Shown: positions 1-9,433 of the stretch, one piece after another
How positions within the stretch are numbered: position 1 is the stretch's first letter
Layout: each line of letters starts with the position of its first letter
Assembly (NCBI RefSeq): GCF_022788715.1
Contig: NZ_CP085167.1
Location: 2,105,001 to 2,169,000 of the forward strand
DNA length: 64,000 nt
Origin: Sulfitobacter sp. DSM 110093
Lineage (GTDB): Bacteria > Pseudomonadota > Alphaproteobacteria > Rhodobacterales > Rhodobacteraceae
Direction of reading: 5' to 3'
The notes under the pieces: generated by a model
What the model saw: only the letters and a program-made list of their open reading frames with translations
What the model was told of the DNA's origin: nothing
The model's database searches: none
Made by a program: the position numbers and the translations under genes

Positions 1-55
1 TGCATGGCGCGGGTGGCCGCCCGCCCCCGCGCCGTGCAGCAAAAGAAAGAGAGAC

Positions 56-631
56 ATGGACCAGATCATCGCCCCACAAACCGCGCGACATGCCACAGCA
101 GAGGAGTGCGATGCCTCCCTGCCGGAGATTCTCGCCGCGCCGAAAGATGCGGCACCCATCCTTCAGCTATGCTTTCGTCCCGACTACGGCCTGCGACAGT
201 TTCCAGAGCATCTGGATCTGACCGAGGCCGAAGGCATCCTCGGCGAACGCTGGACCGAAAAGCCTTGGCTCACCCTACCCGACGGGAGCCCAGACCCGCG
301 CATCCAAGTGTCGATCCTGTCTAAAAGAGTGATGGACCTCTGCTGGCGCGACCGCGACCATACGGTCCACCCCGGCGACACGATGATCGTGGACATGGAT
401 CTCAGCCATGAGAACCTGCCCGTCGGCACACGGCTACAGGCTGGATCGGCGGTGCTGGAGGTGAGCGACAAGTTCAATAACGGCTGCATCAAATGGCGCG
501 ACCGCTATGGCCAAGATAGCCTGCGCTGGATCAACCGAAAGGAAAACCGCCCGCATCGGTTGCGCGGTGTCCTGTGCAAAATCGTGCAGGACGGTAGCGT
601 TCGGGCCGGAGATCAACTTCCCAAGCTGTGA
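56..631 (+). CDS. MOSC domain-containing protein
   Basis: A 191-residue soluble protein. The middle and C-terminal parts read like a MOSC domain, the fold found at the C-terminus of molybdenum cofactor sulfurases: a GDTMIVDMDLSHENLPVG stretch (about residues 104-121), a conserved cysteine in NNGCIKW, and an ending of the type LRGVLCKIVQDGSVRAGD. MOSC proteins usually move sulfur or act on molybdenum cofactor or N-hydroxylated compounds; the substrate here is unknown. The start at ATG 56 follows a purine-rich GAAAGAGAGA ribosome site. It is transcribed alone and ends just before a bidirectional terminator shared with the convergent DUF992-type gene. Stand-alone MOSC proteins this small are common in Rhodobacteraceae. 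Confidence 0.72.
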   Translation: MDQIIAPQTARHATAEECDASLPEILAAPKDAAPILQLCFRPDYGLRQFPEHLDLTEAEGILGERWTEKPWLTLPDGSPDPRIQVSILSKRVMDLCWRDRDHTVHPGDTMIVDMDLSHENLPVGTRLQAGSAVLEVSDKFNNGCIKWRDRYGQDSLRWINRKENRPHRLRGVLCKIVQDGSVRAGDQLPKL

Positions 632-642
632 TATGCGGCAAT

Positions 643-680
643 TAGAAAAGGGCCGCCCCAAGGGACGGCCCAGCTCTTTT
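643..680 (-). terminator. Bidirectional rho-independent terminator
   Basis: An inverted repeat with arms GGGCCG and CGGCCC lies between two convergent genes. It is followed by TTTTC on the minus strand and by CTCTTTT on the plus strand, so it can end both transcripts. Confidence 0.7.
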
Positions 681-697
681 AAATCTATCGCTCAGGC

Positions 698-1204
698 TCA
701 GCCTTCGACGCGCTGCAGGTTAATTTCACCCACGCCCACGGCAAAGTTCACGCCGGTCTGGGTGTTCACGCTCAGCGGCTGAAGGGCCAGCGTGTTCTCG
801 GACCCACCCGTCATCAGGTTTGCACCGGCGCCCACACCCACGGTTGCTTCTGCAGAGACACCTTTATAGCTGCCGTTCAGGCCGCCTTCGGAATACTCCT
901 GCTCGGTCGGGGCCAGCACTAGCCAAGACATTTGGCCGTTCTGGGTTTTGCCGATATCGACACCCCAACGGTTGATCTCACCGACATAGGTCTCATCTTC
1001 GAGCCCATCTTCGATGGGGTTAAAGGTACATGTGAGTTCACGGGTAGAACCAAAGACAAAGCCAGTGCCATCACCCACATCGCAAGACAGCGACCCGATT
1101 TCGGCGTGATCGACTGTCTCATTGTCATCGGCCATCGCGGTCGAGCCAAAGGCGGTGGCGCTCGACAGGGCGGCGCCGAGGGTCAGTTTGGTTGCATTCA
1201 TCAT
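698..1204 (-). CDS. Exported DUF992-type protein
   Basis: A 168-residue protein with an N-terminal signal peptide (hydrophobic LTLGAALSSATAFGSTAMA, probable cleavage after AMA near residue 25). The mature part begins with an IGSLSCDVG motif, contains a second cysteine (TCTFNP) and glycine-rich strands (GVSAEATVGVGAGANLMTGG), and ends GVNFAVGVGEINLQRVEG. This pattern fits the DUF992 family of small alphaproteobacterial periplasmic proteins of unknown function, probably beta-rich with one disulfide. The alternative start one codon downstream (MNATK) would make little difference. It stands alone between two terminators and intergenic regions; no partner is evident. Confidence 0.75.
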   Translation of the reverse strand: MMNATKLTLGAALSSATAFGSTAMADDNETVDHAEIGSLSCDVGDGTGFVFGSTRELTCTFNPIEDGLEDETYVGEINRWGVDIGKTQNGQMSWLVLAPTEQEYSEGGLNGSYKGVSAEATVGVGAGANLMTGGSENTLALQPLSVNTQTGVNFAVGVGEINLQRVEG

Positions 1205-1482
1205 TGTCTGTCACTTTCCGGTGCAATCTTGCGCACCTATCTGTTGTGAACGGCATTCGGGTGCCCGGTAGAACGGTACACATCATGCGCCCCGCTCCCT
1301 TCCGACAGCCAGCATCAACGCCACTTGGGCCCTGATGTTGCCTCTCATCGCAGACACAACGCCCGCCCCTGACAAGGGTTCCTTTGAGTTTCGCAAGCGA
1401 CGGATATCCGCGCAGTAAGATGGCGATACGACGCGCCGGCACCGCTGGACAAATCAGCGTCCACATGGCACCGCTTGTCGCT

Positions 1483-2001
1483 ATGAACGATGATCTGATC
1501 CCCTTTTCCCCCGACAGTGGCGATGCCACTGCTCTGCGCCGCGCCTTTGGGCGTTTTGGCACCGGTGTGACTGTGGTCACCGTTAAAACTGCGCAGGGCC
1601 CGATGGGGATGACGGCGAATTCTTTCGCCTCTGTCTCGCTTGATCCGCCTTTGGTGCTGTGGTCGCCTGCGATTTCATCCAAGCGGCACGATAGTTTTAC
1701 CGCAGCGGCGTCATTTTGCATTCACGTGCTTGGCGCGGATCAAGAGGAATTGGCCCAGCGTTTCGCCACACAGGGCCATGACTTTGGCGGGTTCGACTGG
1801 ACCGAGGATGCAGCAGGCGTGCCCACTTTTGCAGGCTGCCTTGCGCGGTTTCACTGCAATACCTACGCGGTGCACGCAGCGGGCGATCATTCGCTGATCT
1901 TGGGCCATGTCCGACAGGCCGCACTGCGCGAGGACGGCGCCGCGGGGTTGATGTTTGACCAAGGCCGTTATGGCCGCTTTACCCCACGCGACGAAGCTTA
2001 A
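1483..2001 (+). CDS. Flavin reductase family protein
   Basis: A flavin reductase-like (FMN-binding split barrel, DIM6/NTAB type) protein of 172 residues if started at ATG 1483. Typical features are the opening ALRRAFGRFGTGVTVVTV, then GMTANSFASVSLDPPLVLW, the FMN-contact segment of this family, and SFCIHVLGADQEELAQRFA. Such enzymes reduce FMN with NAD(P)H and often feed a separate monooxygenase. No oxygenase partner gene is adjacent, so its electron acceptor is unknown. The frame stays open upstream to a TTG at 1384, with ATGs at 1420 and 1465. I prefer 1483 because the family homology begins soon after it, but no strong ribosome site decides the start. Confidence 0.85.
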   Translation: MNDDLIPFSPDSGDATALRRAFGRFGTGVTVVTVKTAQGPMGMTANSFASVSLDPPLVLWSPAISSKRHDSFTAAASFCIHVLGADQEELAQRFATQGHDFGGFDWTEDAAGVPTFAGCLARFHCNTYAVHAAGDHSLILGHVRQAALREDGAAGLMFDQGRYGRFTPRDEA

Positions 2002-2016
2002 TCGCCTGTAAAACCA

Positions 2017-2041
2017 AGGGCGCCCCGCAAGGCGCCCTCGT
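2017..2041. terminator. Shared terminator between convergent genes
   Basis: Arms AGGGCGCC and GGCGCCCT with a six-base loop sit between the flavin reductase stop and the tamB stop, followed by T-rich sequence on both sides. It probably serves both strands. Confidence 0.65.
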
Positions 2042-2043
2042 TC

Positions 2044-5000
2044 TTAATAATCCCGCTCAAAGAAGATCCCGATGCTGCTGTCGCCATCGGAGCCGAGCGT
2101 GCCCTTCGCCGTCAGGCTCTCGCTGATGTCGAGGTTGAGGGAGACCTCGCCAGTCCCGTCAGAGGCGGCCGTGACATCGGTATAGACATTGTCCGTCAGA
2201 TATTTCCCCAACCGCAGCGCCGTGGCGCCGTCGTCGGTGGTGGTCACATCAAGATCATCCAATCCAAAGCCTTCGCGCAGGTTGCCGATTATCCCGTCGC
2301 CCCCACGGCCTGCAAGGGTCGCCACGGCGCTGGCAAGTTGCAGCGCCTGAAAGGCCGAGATTTCCGAGATGTTACGCCCGAAAAGCAATTGCGACAGCAC
2401 TTCATCCTGTGGCGCGGCGGGGGTTGATTCAAAGGTAACCTCCGGCTCATTCGCGGGGCCACTGACAATCACACGCACCTCTCCCGCCTCGGTATCGGTT
2501 GAGGTAACGAACCGGATGTAAGGAATGAAATCACCCTGAAACTGAACCGACCCCTCATCCAGCAAAAAACGTTTGCCCAAGATATCCAGCCGCCCTCGGA
2601 TCAACTCAAACCGCCCAGCAGAGATAATGCGGTTGGTGGTGCCGCTGAGGTTCAACGCGCCGCCTAGTTCCGCATCCAGCCCGCGGCCGCGCACAAAGAT
2701 GCGGTTCGGCGCGTTGATCTGCAGGTTGAGCCCAAAACCAGCGCCAGAGGATGTCTCGGTCGGATCGTCACCCGCATCGGCCCCATCGAGCCCCGCCTTG
2801 CGGCGCGTCGCCAGAACATCGGCTGGCGCGTTGACCTGGGTGATCTGCGGGATGTCCCCGATCGAGGTCAACCCGGTCGCGGGCACCTGAATATTCGTCT
2901 CGCCCGCGTTGATCACACCGGTAATCTGCGCACCGCCGCTCAGCGGGCCAGCGAGACGCAAATCCCCGTTCAGTGTGGTGCTATAAAGGCTTGGGTCCGC
3001 ATAGACGAGGTTGCGCACAGCGATGTTGATATCCGCGGGCAAGGCAGGCGTCAGGGTGACCGCTCCGGCCACGTTAAGCTGCCCGCCATCCACCGCTTGG
3101 CCTGTCACATTTAACTGTGCGCGGTTATTGCCAAGCTGAATGTCAGCATCGATCCCCTGCAAAGCGACCCGCAGGTTCGGCGCAGTGAATGTCGCATTAT
3201 TCGTCGAGATACGCCCGCTAACCGAAGACAACGCCGCTGGTCCATTGATCTGCAAATCAAATTGCGCCTGCCCTTGCAGGTTGCGCGGCGCGAGGAAGGG
3301 CCGCGACAACCCAAGCGGGGCATTGCCTGCAATATCAATGTTTAGCGAGCCATCGGCATTCACCAACCCAGCAACGCTGGCCTGCGTACCAGCAGGGCCG
3401 TTGGCATTGGTGTCGATCCGCCATGCCTCCCCCTCGCGCCGGGCCGAGCCTGCGACACTGAGTGGGCCGTTCACTTGGTCGACCAGCGCGCCGATGTCGG
3501 GCACGTTCAACTGGAAATCGACATCGGCATTGGGGCCAGTCACCAGCCCATCGACAGTTGCCTGCGCGCCGTAAGGGCCGCTTGCGCTGGCATCAAGCAC
3601 AACACCTGCATCCGTCTGACGCGCCGTGCCATTGGCCGCGAAAGACCCTGAGACACTTGGCACCAGTGGATTAACGTTCGGCACAGAGACGTCGAACTTC
3701 AGCGACACTTCTCCCGTCACCAGCCCCTCGACCATGGCACTGCTGCCATAAGGGCCATTTGCATCTACATCTACGGCAATCCCATCAGATGTTTGACGGA
3801 CATTGCCCTTGGCCGATAGCGGACCGTTCACGCCGGGGGCAAGCGGGCTGACATCAGGCACGGAAAGATCGAAACTCAGCGCCATATCGGGGCCTGTTGC
3901 CAAACCTTCCACCGACACGCGACTGCCGTAGGGGCCATTCGCGATTGTGTCGACGACAAAGCCCTGATCGGTTTGCTCCACCGTGCCGCTGGCCTCTACC
4001 CCGCCGTTAACCTGCGGGACGAGGGGTTGAACATCTGGAAGCGCCAGATCAAAGGCCACATCAACACGGGGCGAAACCAGCCCTCTGACAGACGCCTGTG
4101 CATTCAGCGGGCCGCTGGCGTCCGTATTGATCTGCCAGCCTTGCGGCGTTTGGCGCAGATCGCCCTTGGCCGTGACCGGCCCGGTAATGTCCGCATCCGG
4201 CACAAAATCTTCGATTCGGGGGATATCAGCGGTAAAATCAATCTGCGCGTTATCGCCCGTGGCCAAGCCCGAAACGGTTAGCGCAGCGTCATAAGGGCCA
4301 TCGGTAACAGCATCCACAACCCAACCGCGCGCCTCTTGCACCGCAGTTGCCTTGACCGAAACTGGACCTTCGTATTGTGGCAGTACCAGACCGATATCGG
4401 CCAATGCGAAATCGAGCGCGGCGCGGCTGTCTTCACTGCGCAGTTCGACATCGCCGGTCAACTCAAGCGCGTCATTTTTCAGATCAAGCTCGCGCAGGAA
4501 GGTCCCGGTTTCATTACGTTTTGCCACCATGCTTAGGCTGGTACGCCCCGCCAAAACCGCATCAGCCTGTTCAATACCGATTTGCAGGTCATCCGTACCA
4601 CCTGCAATTGCCAGAACAAACATACCGCCCAAGGGGGTCACGGTCCCATTCAGCGCAAGTGCAGTGGCCCCTGAAATATCGCGGCCTGCAAGCGCGGAAA
4701 AGCGGCTGATATCCTTGGCTTCGAGCGTCATCTTCAACTGGGTCAACAGCCCGGCATCCACACCATCAATCGCCGCTTCACCGGTAAGACCGTAATCTTC
4801 GCCCGCAAGCGTCAGGCCGTTGATCTCAATCGGCTCTCCCTCGACAAAACGGATCTCGGCGCTGCCGGTGATCGCGTCACCAATGGCCGCTGAACTGGCC
4901 GGATCGGTCAGCGTCAGCCCCTCGGTGGCAAAGGTCACATCGCCAAGGAACTGCCCCAAGCTGCCCAGATCGCCCTCAAGGATCCCATCAAGGGCAAGTT

Positions 5001-6204
5001 TGGTTTCGGCAATTTGCACCGCGCCAGTGTCCAGCCCGGTAATGTCAAAGGCACTCTCAAACCGGTCCCCATCGGCGGCATCGTAGTCCACCCGCAAAGT
5101 CACAGCCTCAACCCGCGTGCCATCACCGGAAACAGGCAAGAGCGTCGAGGTGCCATCGGGGTTGGCAATACGGCCGGAAATGTCGATCAGTGTCGGCCAT
5201 TTCTCTTGGTTCAGCGTGACCTTACCCTCAAGATCGACGGAATTCGCCGCAAGGGTGAAGCTGCTGACATCAACAGCACCATTGCTTTGCAACAGCGCAT
5301 CCAGCGCCAGACGCACGTCTTCGCCAAAAAACTCACGATAGCGCGGGGCCAGCAGTGCGGTGATGTCACCGCCGATGTCGGCCTGAATGCGACGGTCCGG
5401 TCCGTCGCCCGTACGCTCAGAGCTTTGCGTGCCTAGCGTCACCTGCCCTGCCAGACGTTCTTCGCCATCGGTAGCGATTGTCACATCGGTGGCGAAATCA
5501 TCCAATGGCCCTGCGCCTTTGACCGACATCTGAACGGACGGTTGGCCCGGCAGATTCAGCAGCTTGGAGGCGATGCCTTCGGGGTCTTCGGTAAGTTCCA
5601 ACAGCAGATCAAGGACACTTTCCGTGCGGTCGAAATCAGCCTGAATGTTAAACTCACCCCGTGTGCCATCCGTGCGGCGGGCCTGAAAATCGACGATACC
5701 GACCTGATCGGTCAGGCGTGCATTGGCCTTGACAGACAACTGCGCCGCCTCGCCCAAGATCGGCTCACCTAGGTTGATCTCATCCACGGAAAAGTCTGCA
5801 ATTTCAATGGATACTGGCAGATCGGGCAACGCGAAGGGTTTGGCTTCGGCATCAGGCAGATCGACCTCATCACTGACAGGCAGGCGTTCAACATCCAACC
5901 GCCCGGCGGTCAATTGTTCAACCTCTAAGCGACCGCGCAGCAGGGCCGAGCGGTTCCAATCCAGCACCACGTCTTCCAGCGTCAGCCAGATGCCATCATC
6001 ATCGGAAATGGTCATCCGATCGAAAGAAGCAGCCGAGCTGAGCGCCCCGGCAAAACCATCAATGCTGACCGTACGCCCGGCCCCGCTAAGCGCGTCCTGA
6101 ATGGTGCGCGTCAAAAAGCCCTTGTCATCATCCTGCGCGAAAGCCGGAGAGAGACAGGCAAGATAGACAAAGCTGGCGGTGAGAAATTTGAGAAACTGTC
6201 GCAT
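2044..6204 (-). CDS. tamB: TamB-like translocation and assembly module protein
   Basis: A 1386-residue AsmA/TamB-type protein. It opens with a signal peptide or signal anchor (LKFLTASFVYLACLSPAFA), has a long repetitive beta-rich middle, and ends with the TamB C-terminal region, where segments such as RLDILGKRFLLDEGSVQFQG and VTFESTPAAPQDEVLSQLLFGR are typical. TamB spans the periplasm and, with TamA, helps insert outer-membrane proteins and possibly move lipids. The ATG overlaps the tamA stop by one base (TAATG), so the two are translationally coupled. Residues about 612-965 hold six degenerate copies of a roughly 60-residue unit, reported separately. The length is within the TamB range. The C-terminal residue is tyrosine rather than the more usual phenylalanine. 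Confidence 0.93.
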   Translation of the reverse strand: MRQFLKFLTASFVYLACLSPAFAQDDDKGFLTRTIQDALSGAGRTVSIDGFAGALSSAASFDRMTISDDDGIWLTLEDVVLDWNRSALLRGRLEVEQLTAGRLDVERLPVSDEVDLPDAEAKPFALPDLPVSIEIADFSVDEINLGEPILGEAAQLSVKANARLTDQVGIVDFQARRTDGTRGEFNIQADFDRTESVLDLLLELTEDPEGIASKLLNLPGQPSVQMSVKGAGPLDDFATDVTIATDGEERLAGQVTLGTQSSERTGDGPDRRIQADIGGDITALLAPRYREFFGEDVRLALDALLQSNGAVDVSSFTLAANSVDLEGKVTLNQEKWPTLIDISGRIANPDGTSTLLPVSGDGTRVEAVTLRVDYDAADGDRFESAFDITGLDTGAVQIAETKLALDGILEGDLGSLGQFLGDVTFATEGLTLTDPASSAAIGDAITGSAEIRFVEGEPIEINGLTLAGEDYGLTGEAAIDGVDAGLLTQLKMTLEAKDISRFSALAGRDISGATALALNGTVTPLGGMFVLAIAGGTDDLQIGIEQADAVLAGRTSLSMVAKRNETGTFLRELDLKNDALELTGDVELRSEDSRAALDFALADIGLVLPQYEGPVSVKATAVQEARGWVVDAVTDGPYDAALTVSGLATGDNAQIDFTADIPRIEDFVPDADITGPVTAKGDLRQTPQGWQINTDASGPLNAQASVRGLVSPRVDVAFDLALPDVQPLVPQVNGGVEASGTVEQTDQGFVVDTIANGPYGSRVSVEGLATGPDMALSFDLSVPDVSPLAPGVNGPLSAKGNVRQTSDGIAVDVDANGPYGSSAMVEGLVTGEVSLKFDVSVPNVNPLVPSVSGSFAANGTARQTDAGVVLDASASGPYGAQATVDGLVTGPNADVDFQLNVPDIGALVDQVNGPLSVAGSARREGEAWRIDTNANGPAGTQASVAGLVNADGSLNIDIAGNAPLGLSRPFLAPRNLQGQAQFDLQINGPAALSSVSGRISTNNATFTAPNLRVALQGIDADIQLGNNRAQLNVTGQAVDGGQLNVAGAVTLTPALPADINIAVRNLVYADPSLYSTTLNGDLRLAGPLSGGAQITGVINAGETNIQVPATGLTSIGDIPQITQVNAPADVLATRRKAGLDGADAGDDPTETSSGAGFGLNLQINAPNRIFVRGRGLDAELGGALNLSGTTNRIISAGRFELIRGRLDILGKRFLLDEGSVQFQGDFIPYIRFVTSTDTEAGEVRVIVSGPANEPEVTFESTPAAPQDEVLSQLLFGRNISEISAFQALQLASAVATLAGRGGDGIIGNLREGFGLDDLDVTTTDDGATALRLGKYLTDNVYTDVTAASDGTGEVSLNLDISESLTAKGTLGSDGDSSIGIFFERDY
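3310..4368 (-). repeat. Six degenerate ~180-base coding repeats within tamB
   Basis: Six tandem units of about 60 codons each follow one pattern: a GP(L/V)S.KG opening, a short QT..G segment, an (A/S)NGPYG motif, V.GL(V/A)TGP, then F.L.VPD..PLVP.VN. They begin near GPVSVKATAVQ and run to the segment before LGLSRPFLAPRN. Boundaries are by eye, and units differ at many positions. Confidence 0.75.
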
Positions 6205-8024
6205 TAAAACGCCTGCCCGATCCCGATATAGACTTGGAAATCTTCATCCACCTCCGGCCCCGACGTTGGCACCGCCACATCCAGCCGAATGGGGCCGATC
6301 CCCGTTGCATAGCGCAAGCCAAGCCCCGCACCGGAATGCCAAGTGCCCGATCCATCATAGAACTCTTCTGAACCGATATAGCCCGCGTCGGCAAAGCCCA
6401 CGACGCCGATCTTCTCGGTCAGTTTAACACGTGCCTCGGCCGAAACGCCCGCGAAGCTGCGCCCGCCAACGGTGTCGCCACTGGCCAGATCAACACCCAG
6501 CGATTGATAGGGTTGCCCGCGCACGCTGCCGCCCCCACCAGAATAAAAGAGGTAGTCCGCAGGCGCCTCTGACAGGTCTGGCCCGGCTACAGAACCCAGT
6601 TGACCGCGGAAGGCCAGGGTGACCGGACGCTCAGTCCCAAAGGTCCGATAATAGCGCGCATCGAAATAGGTTCGCAGCCCGCTTGCAGAGCCGGAGACAG
6701 CAACAAAGGGCATGATGCTGGCATCAATGTAATACCCTTCGGTCGCGTCTAACTCTTTGTCACGATAGTCAAATTCGGCGCCCAGCGGTAGGGTTAGCAA
6801 GGTATAGTTATTGGTGCCAAACGCGTCTTCCGTTTCCGCCACGCGCAGACCAAGGCCCGCGGAATAGGTACGGTTTTCATTCGCGACCCGCTCGATCCCC
6901 GCTTCAAGGTCCAATTGGCGAGAGAAGTAATTCACCTCGTCCAACTGCTCCAACGTCGCCAGCGCATAGAAGTTTGTATCTTCATTAAAGGTCGCGGGCC
7001 GTTCAAAACGCGCAGAGAGCGTATAGTCTTCGCCCCCCGAGTTCCCGCCAATGCCTTCAATCTCTGCCGAAAGACGCAGCCGTTCGGCCCCGCCCAACAG
7101 ATTGCGATGCAGCCAAAAGGTGCTAAGCGTCAGCCCCTCAAGCGAAGACAGTTCCGCACCAAAGCCCAAGCGGCGTTTGGGCGCTTCTGTGATCTGAGCA
7201 GTGATCGGCAGCGTGTTATTGGGGCCGATCCGATCGGCTTCGATCAATGCGACAGCGTCGAAAGCGCCAGTGCGGCGCAGACGTTCGGTCGCGAGGTCCA
7301 ACTCTTCGGGAGAGAACACCTCCCCCTCCGGCAGGCCTGCGATTTCGAGCAAACGTTGGGTGCGGACATCTTCGTTCCCGGTCACAGTAAGCGCGCCAAA
7401 GCGCAGTTTTGGGCCAGGAGCGAGGCGCAGATCAGCGTCGATCAGACGCTCTCGATGTTTGGCGGTCAAATCCTGCTCGGCCAATTCGGCCTTGGCATGG
7501 CCCACGGCGCGCCACCCGCTGATCCCGGTGGAAACGGTCTCTTTCAGCACGCCGAGGCTTGCGGTTTCCCCGGTGGCAAAGCCGTCGGACAATTCGGTCT
7601 CTGGCGCGACGGGGGCGATGCGGGTCAGGCCAAAGCGGAATTTCGGCCCCGGATCGACGGTGATCACCGCCCGATCAATTCGGCGCGGCGGCTGAACAGG
7701 CGGAATTGCCGAGGCATCAACGCCATCAAGCGTGATTTTCAGGGTCGGCCCAAAGTATCCATTGTCATAAAGAAGGGCTAAAAGCCTGCCGTAGTCGGCC
7801 TGTGCCGCTGCAACCAGTTCCTGCGGCGTAGCCGGTTCGGCATCTTCATCCTGATCCGTCTGCTCGGCCAACAGGGACCCACCGCGCAGCGTGGCATAAA
7901 GCTCTGAATCCTCAGCCACCCCTGTGAGTGCCAGATCTGCGGCTTGCGCAGCAGCGCCCCCGCCAAGAAGTAGTCCAAGAGCGAGATAAATCGCCGCCCC
8001 TTGAGTCTGCCCTTGATGCGCCAC
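6204..8024 (-). CDS. tamA: TamA-like outer-membrane assembly protein (BamA/Omp85 family)
   Basis: A 606-residue Omp85-superfamily protein. A signal peptide (YLALGLLLGGGAAAQAA) is followed by about three POTRA-like domains (to about residue 270) and a 16-strand beta-barrel. The barrel contains the lid-lock VRGQ motif (GGGGSVRGQPYQSLG, near residue 500) and ends in phenylalanine (YIGIGQAF), the usual outer-membrane sorting signal. It is the outer-membrane half of the Tam complex, partnered with the TamB encoded immediately downstream (one-base overlap). The start is read as a GTG codon preceded by AGGAGGGTAGC. The nearby alternative ORFs in other frames are shadows. Confidence 0.93.
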   Translation of the reverse strand: MAHQGQTQGAAIYLALGLLLGGGAAAQAADLALTGVAEDSELYATLRGGSLLAEQTDQDEDAEPATPQELVAAAQADYGRLLALLYDNGYFGPTLKITLDGVDASAIPPVQPPRRIDRAVITVDPGPKFRFGLTRIAPVAPETELSDGFATGETASLGVLKETVSTGISGWRAVGHAKAELAEQDLTAKHRERLIDADLRLAPGPKLRFGALTVTGNEDVRTQRLLEIAGLPEGEVFSPEELDLATERLRRTGAFDAVALIEADRIGPNNTLPITAQITEAPKRRLGFGAELSSLEGLTLSTFWLHRNLLGGAERLRLSAEIEGIGGNSGGEDYTLSARFERPATFNEDTNFYALATLEQLDEVNYFSRQLDLEAGIERVANENRTYSAGLGLRVAETEDAFGTNNYTLLTLPLGAEFDYRDKELDATEGYYIDASIMPFVAVSGSASGLRTYFDARYYRTFGTERPVTLAFRGQLGSVAGPDLSEAPADYLFYSGGGGSVRGQPYQSLGVDLASGDTVGGRSFAGVSAEARVKLTEKIGVVGFADAGYIGSEEFYDGSGTWHSGAGLGLRYATGIGPIRLDVAVPTSGPEVDEDFQVYIGIGQAF

Positions 8025-8317
8025 GCGCTACCCTCCTGCATCCCGTCGCCCCGGTTTCCGTGCCGGTTCTGCTCTGCCCGCCGCACACGGGCATTGTTCT
8101 CTCACCTTTAAACGGCATCACCGCCTAGGTTACAAACACTCTGGGGGTGCCTTGCCCGGATGTGAACAGCGCTACCCATGTCCATCTGCCGTATTTACAG
8201 CAAAACAGGCAGAATACCGCGCAGCACAAGGATAGGCTGCGCGCCGATATAAGCGAGGCCAAGGATCAAATTTTATCAGGATTTTTCCAACCATCGTTTT
8301 GCAAAAGCAAAAGAAGG

Positions 8318-8403
8318 TGGTGCGGTCGGAGAGACTCGAACTCTCACGGGTGTTACCCCACAGCGACCTCAACGCTGCGCGTCTACCATTCCGCCACGAC
8401 CGC
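8318..8403 (-). tRNA. tRNA-Leu (anticodon GAG)
   Basis: On the minus strand the acceptor stem GCGGTCG/CGACCGC closes a class II tRNA with a long variable arm, a D-loop GGAATGGTAGACGC and a T-loop GTTCGAGTC. The seven-base anticodon loop TTGAGGT gives anticodon GAG, which reads leucine CUC/CUU. The 3' CCA is encoded. The gene stands alone. Confidence 0.97.
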
Positions 8404-8680
8404 ACGCCATGGTTGGTGGGCGGGGTTTAGCCAAAGACCAGAGGCTTGTGAAGAGGCAATCGGCAAAATTCTTCAGTCTTTTTCCGAACCGCTTATTTGG
8501 CCGTTTGGCACCCCCTGCCCCCCGCGCCGTTGGCGATAAGTTTACCAGCACCTTCGGCCACCTCCCAGAAAACGCAATCCCCATTCACAAATCCTTTAGG
8601 GCGCCGCAATCTCGCACCTCAACCGTTGAAACACCGCGCCCGGCAGGCCACTTGATAGAGCAAGCAAAAAGGATTTCATC

Positions 8681-9388
8681 ATGCCCGCAGACGCCGCCGC
8701 CCCCGATCACGCCAACGCCCAAGCCAATCCAGCCGATGCCCCCACCGTGCAGATCGACATCGTGTCGGATGTCATGTGCCCATGGTGTATCGTTGGCTAC
8801 AAACAGCTAGAACAGGCGCTCGGTGCCGTGGGTGTCGGCGCTTACATCCGTTGGCATCCTTTCGAGCTAAACCCTCAGATGCCCGCCGAAGGTCAGAACA
8901 TGGCCGAACATCTGGCCGAAAAATATGGCTCCACCCCCGCGCAATCCGTCGAGAATCGCAAGCGCCTGTCGGATATGGGCCGTGATTTGGGATTCACTTT
9001 TAACTTTTCTGATGAAACCCGGATGCAAAACACATTTGCCGCGCATCAATTGCTGACATGGGCGCAGTCCAAGGGCTTGCAGCACCCGCTCAAAATGGCC
9101 CTTTTTGATGCGCATTTCACCCAAGGCAGCAATGTAAATGATACCGACGTGCTGGTGGATGTCGCCGCGCTCGTCGGTTTGGACCGCGCCGAGGCCTTGG
9201 AGGTTCTCAACAGCGGTAGCTTGGCCGAACAAACCCGCGAAGCGCAGGAATTCTGGACCTCACGCGGCATTTCCGGTGTCCCCTCAATGGTATTTGAGGG
9301 CAAATACCTCGTCACGGGTGCGCAGGGCGCCGATAATTATGCGCAGATGCTGCGCAAGGTTCTCCAAGAGCGCGACGCGGCGGCCTAA
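8681..9388 (+). CDS. DsbA family oxidoreductase (FrnE-like)
   Basis: A 235-residue thioredoxin-fold protein of the DsbA/FrnE family. The active-site motif C33-P-W-C36 lies in VQIDIVSDVMCPWCIVGYKQLE, and the helical insertion and the late cis-proline segment GISGVPSMVFEGKYLVTGAQ are clear. There is no signal peptide; the N-terminal 25 residues are Ala/Asp/Pro-rich, so the protein is probably cytoplasmic. FrnE-type proteins are disulfide oxidoreductases or isomerases, some linked to oxidative stress. The ATG at 8681 follows GGATTTCATC. It lies 45 bases before lipB on the same strand, possibly cotranscribed. Confidence 0.88.
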   Translation: MPADAAAPDHANAQANPADAPTVQIDIVSDVMCPWCIVGYKQLEQALGAVGVGAYIRWHPFELNPQMPAEGQNMAEHLAEKYGSTPAQSVENRKRLSDMGRDLGFTFNFSDETRMQNTFAAHQLLTWAQSKGLQHPLKMALFDAHFTQGSNVNDTDVLVDVAALVGLDRAEALEVLNSGSLAEQTREAQEFWTSRGISGVPSMVFEGKYLVTGAQGADNYAQMLRKVLQERDAAA

Positions 9389-9433
9389 GTGCCGCCTCTG
9401 GCGGTGCGGCACAGGTCTTGCTAAGGCATCCAC

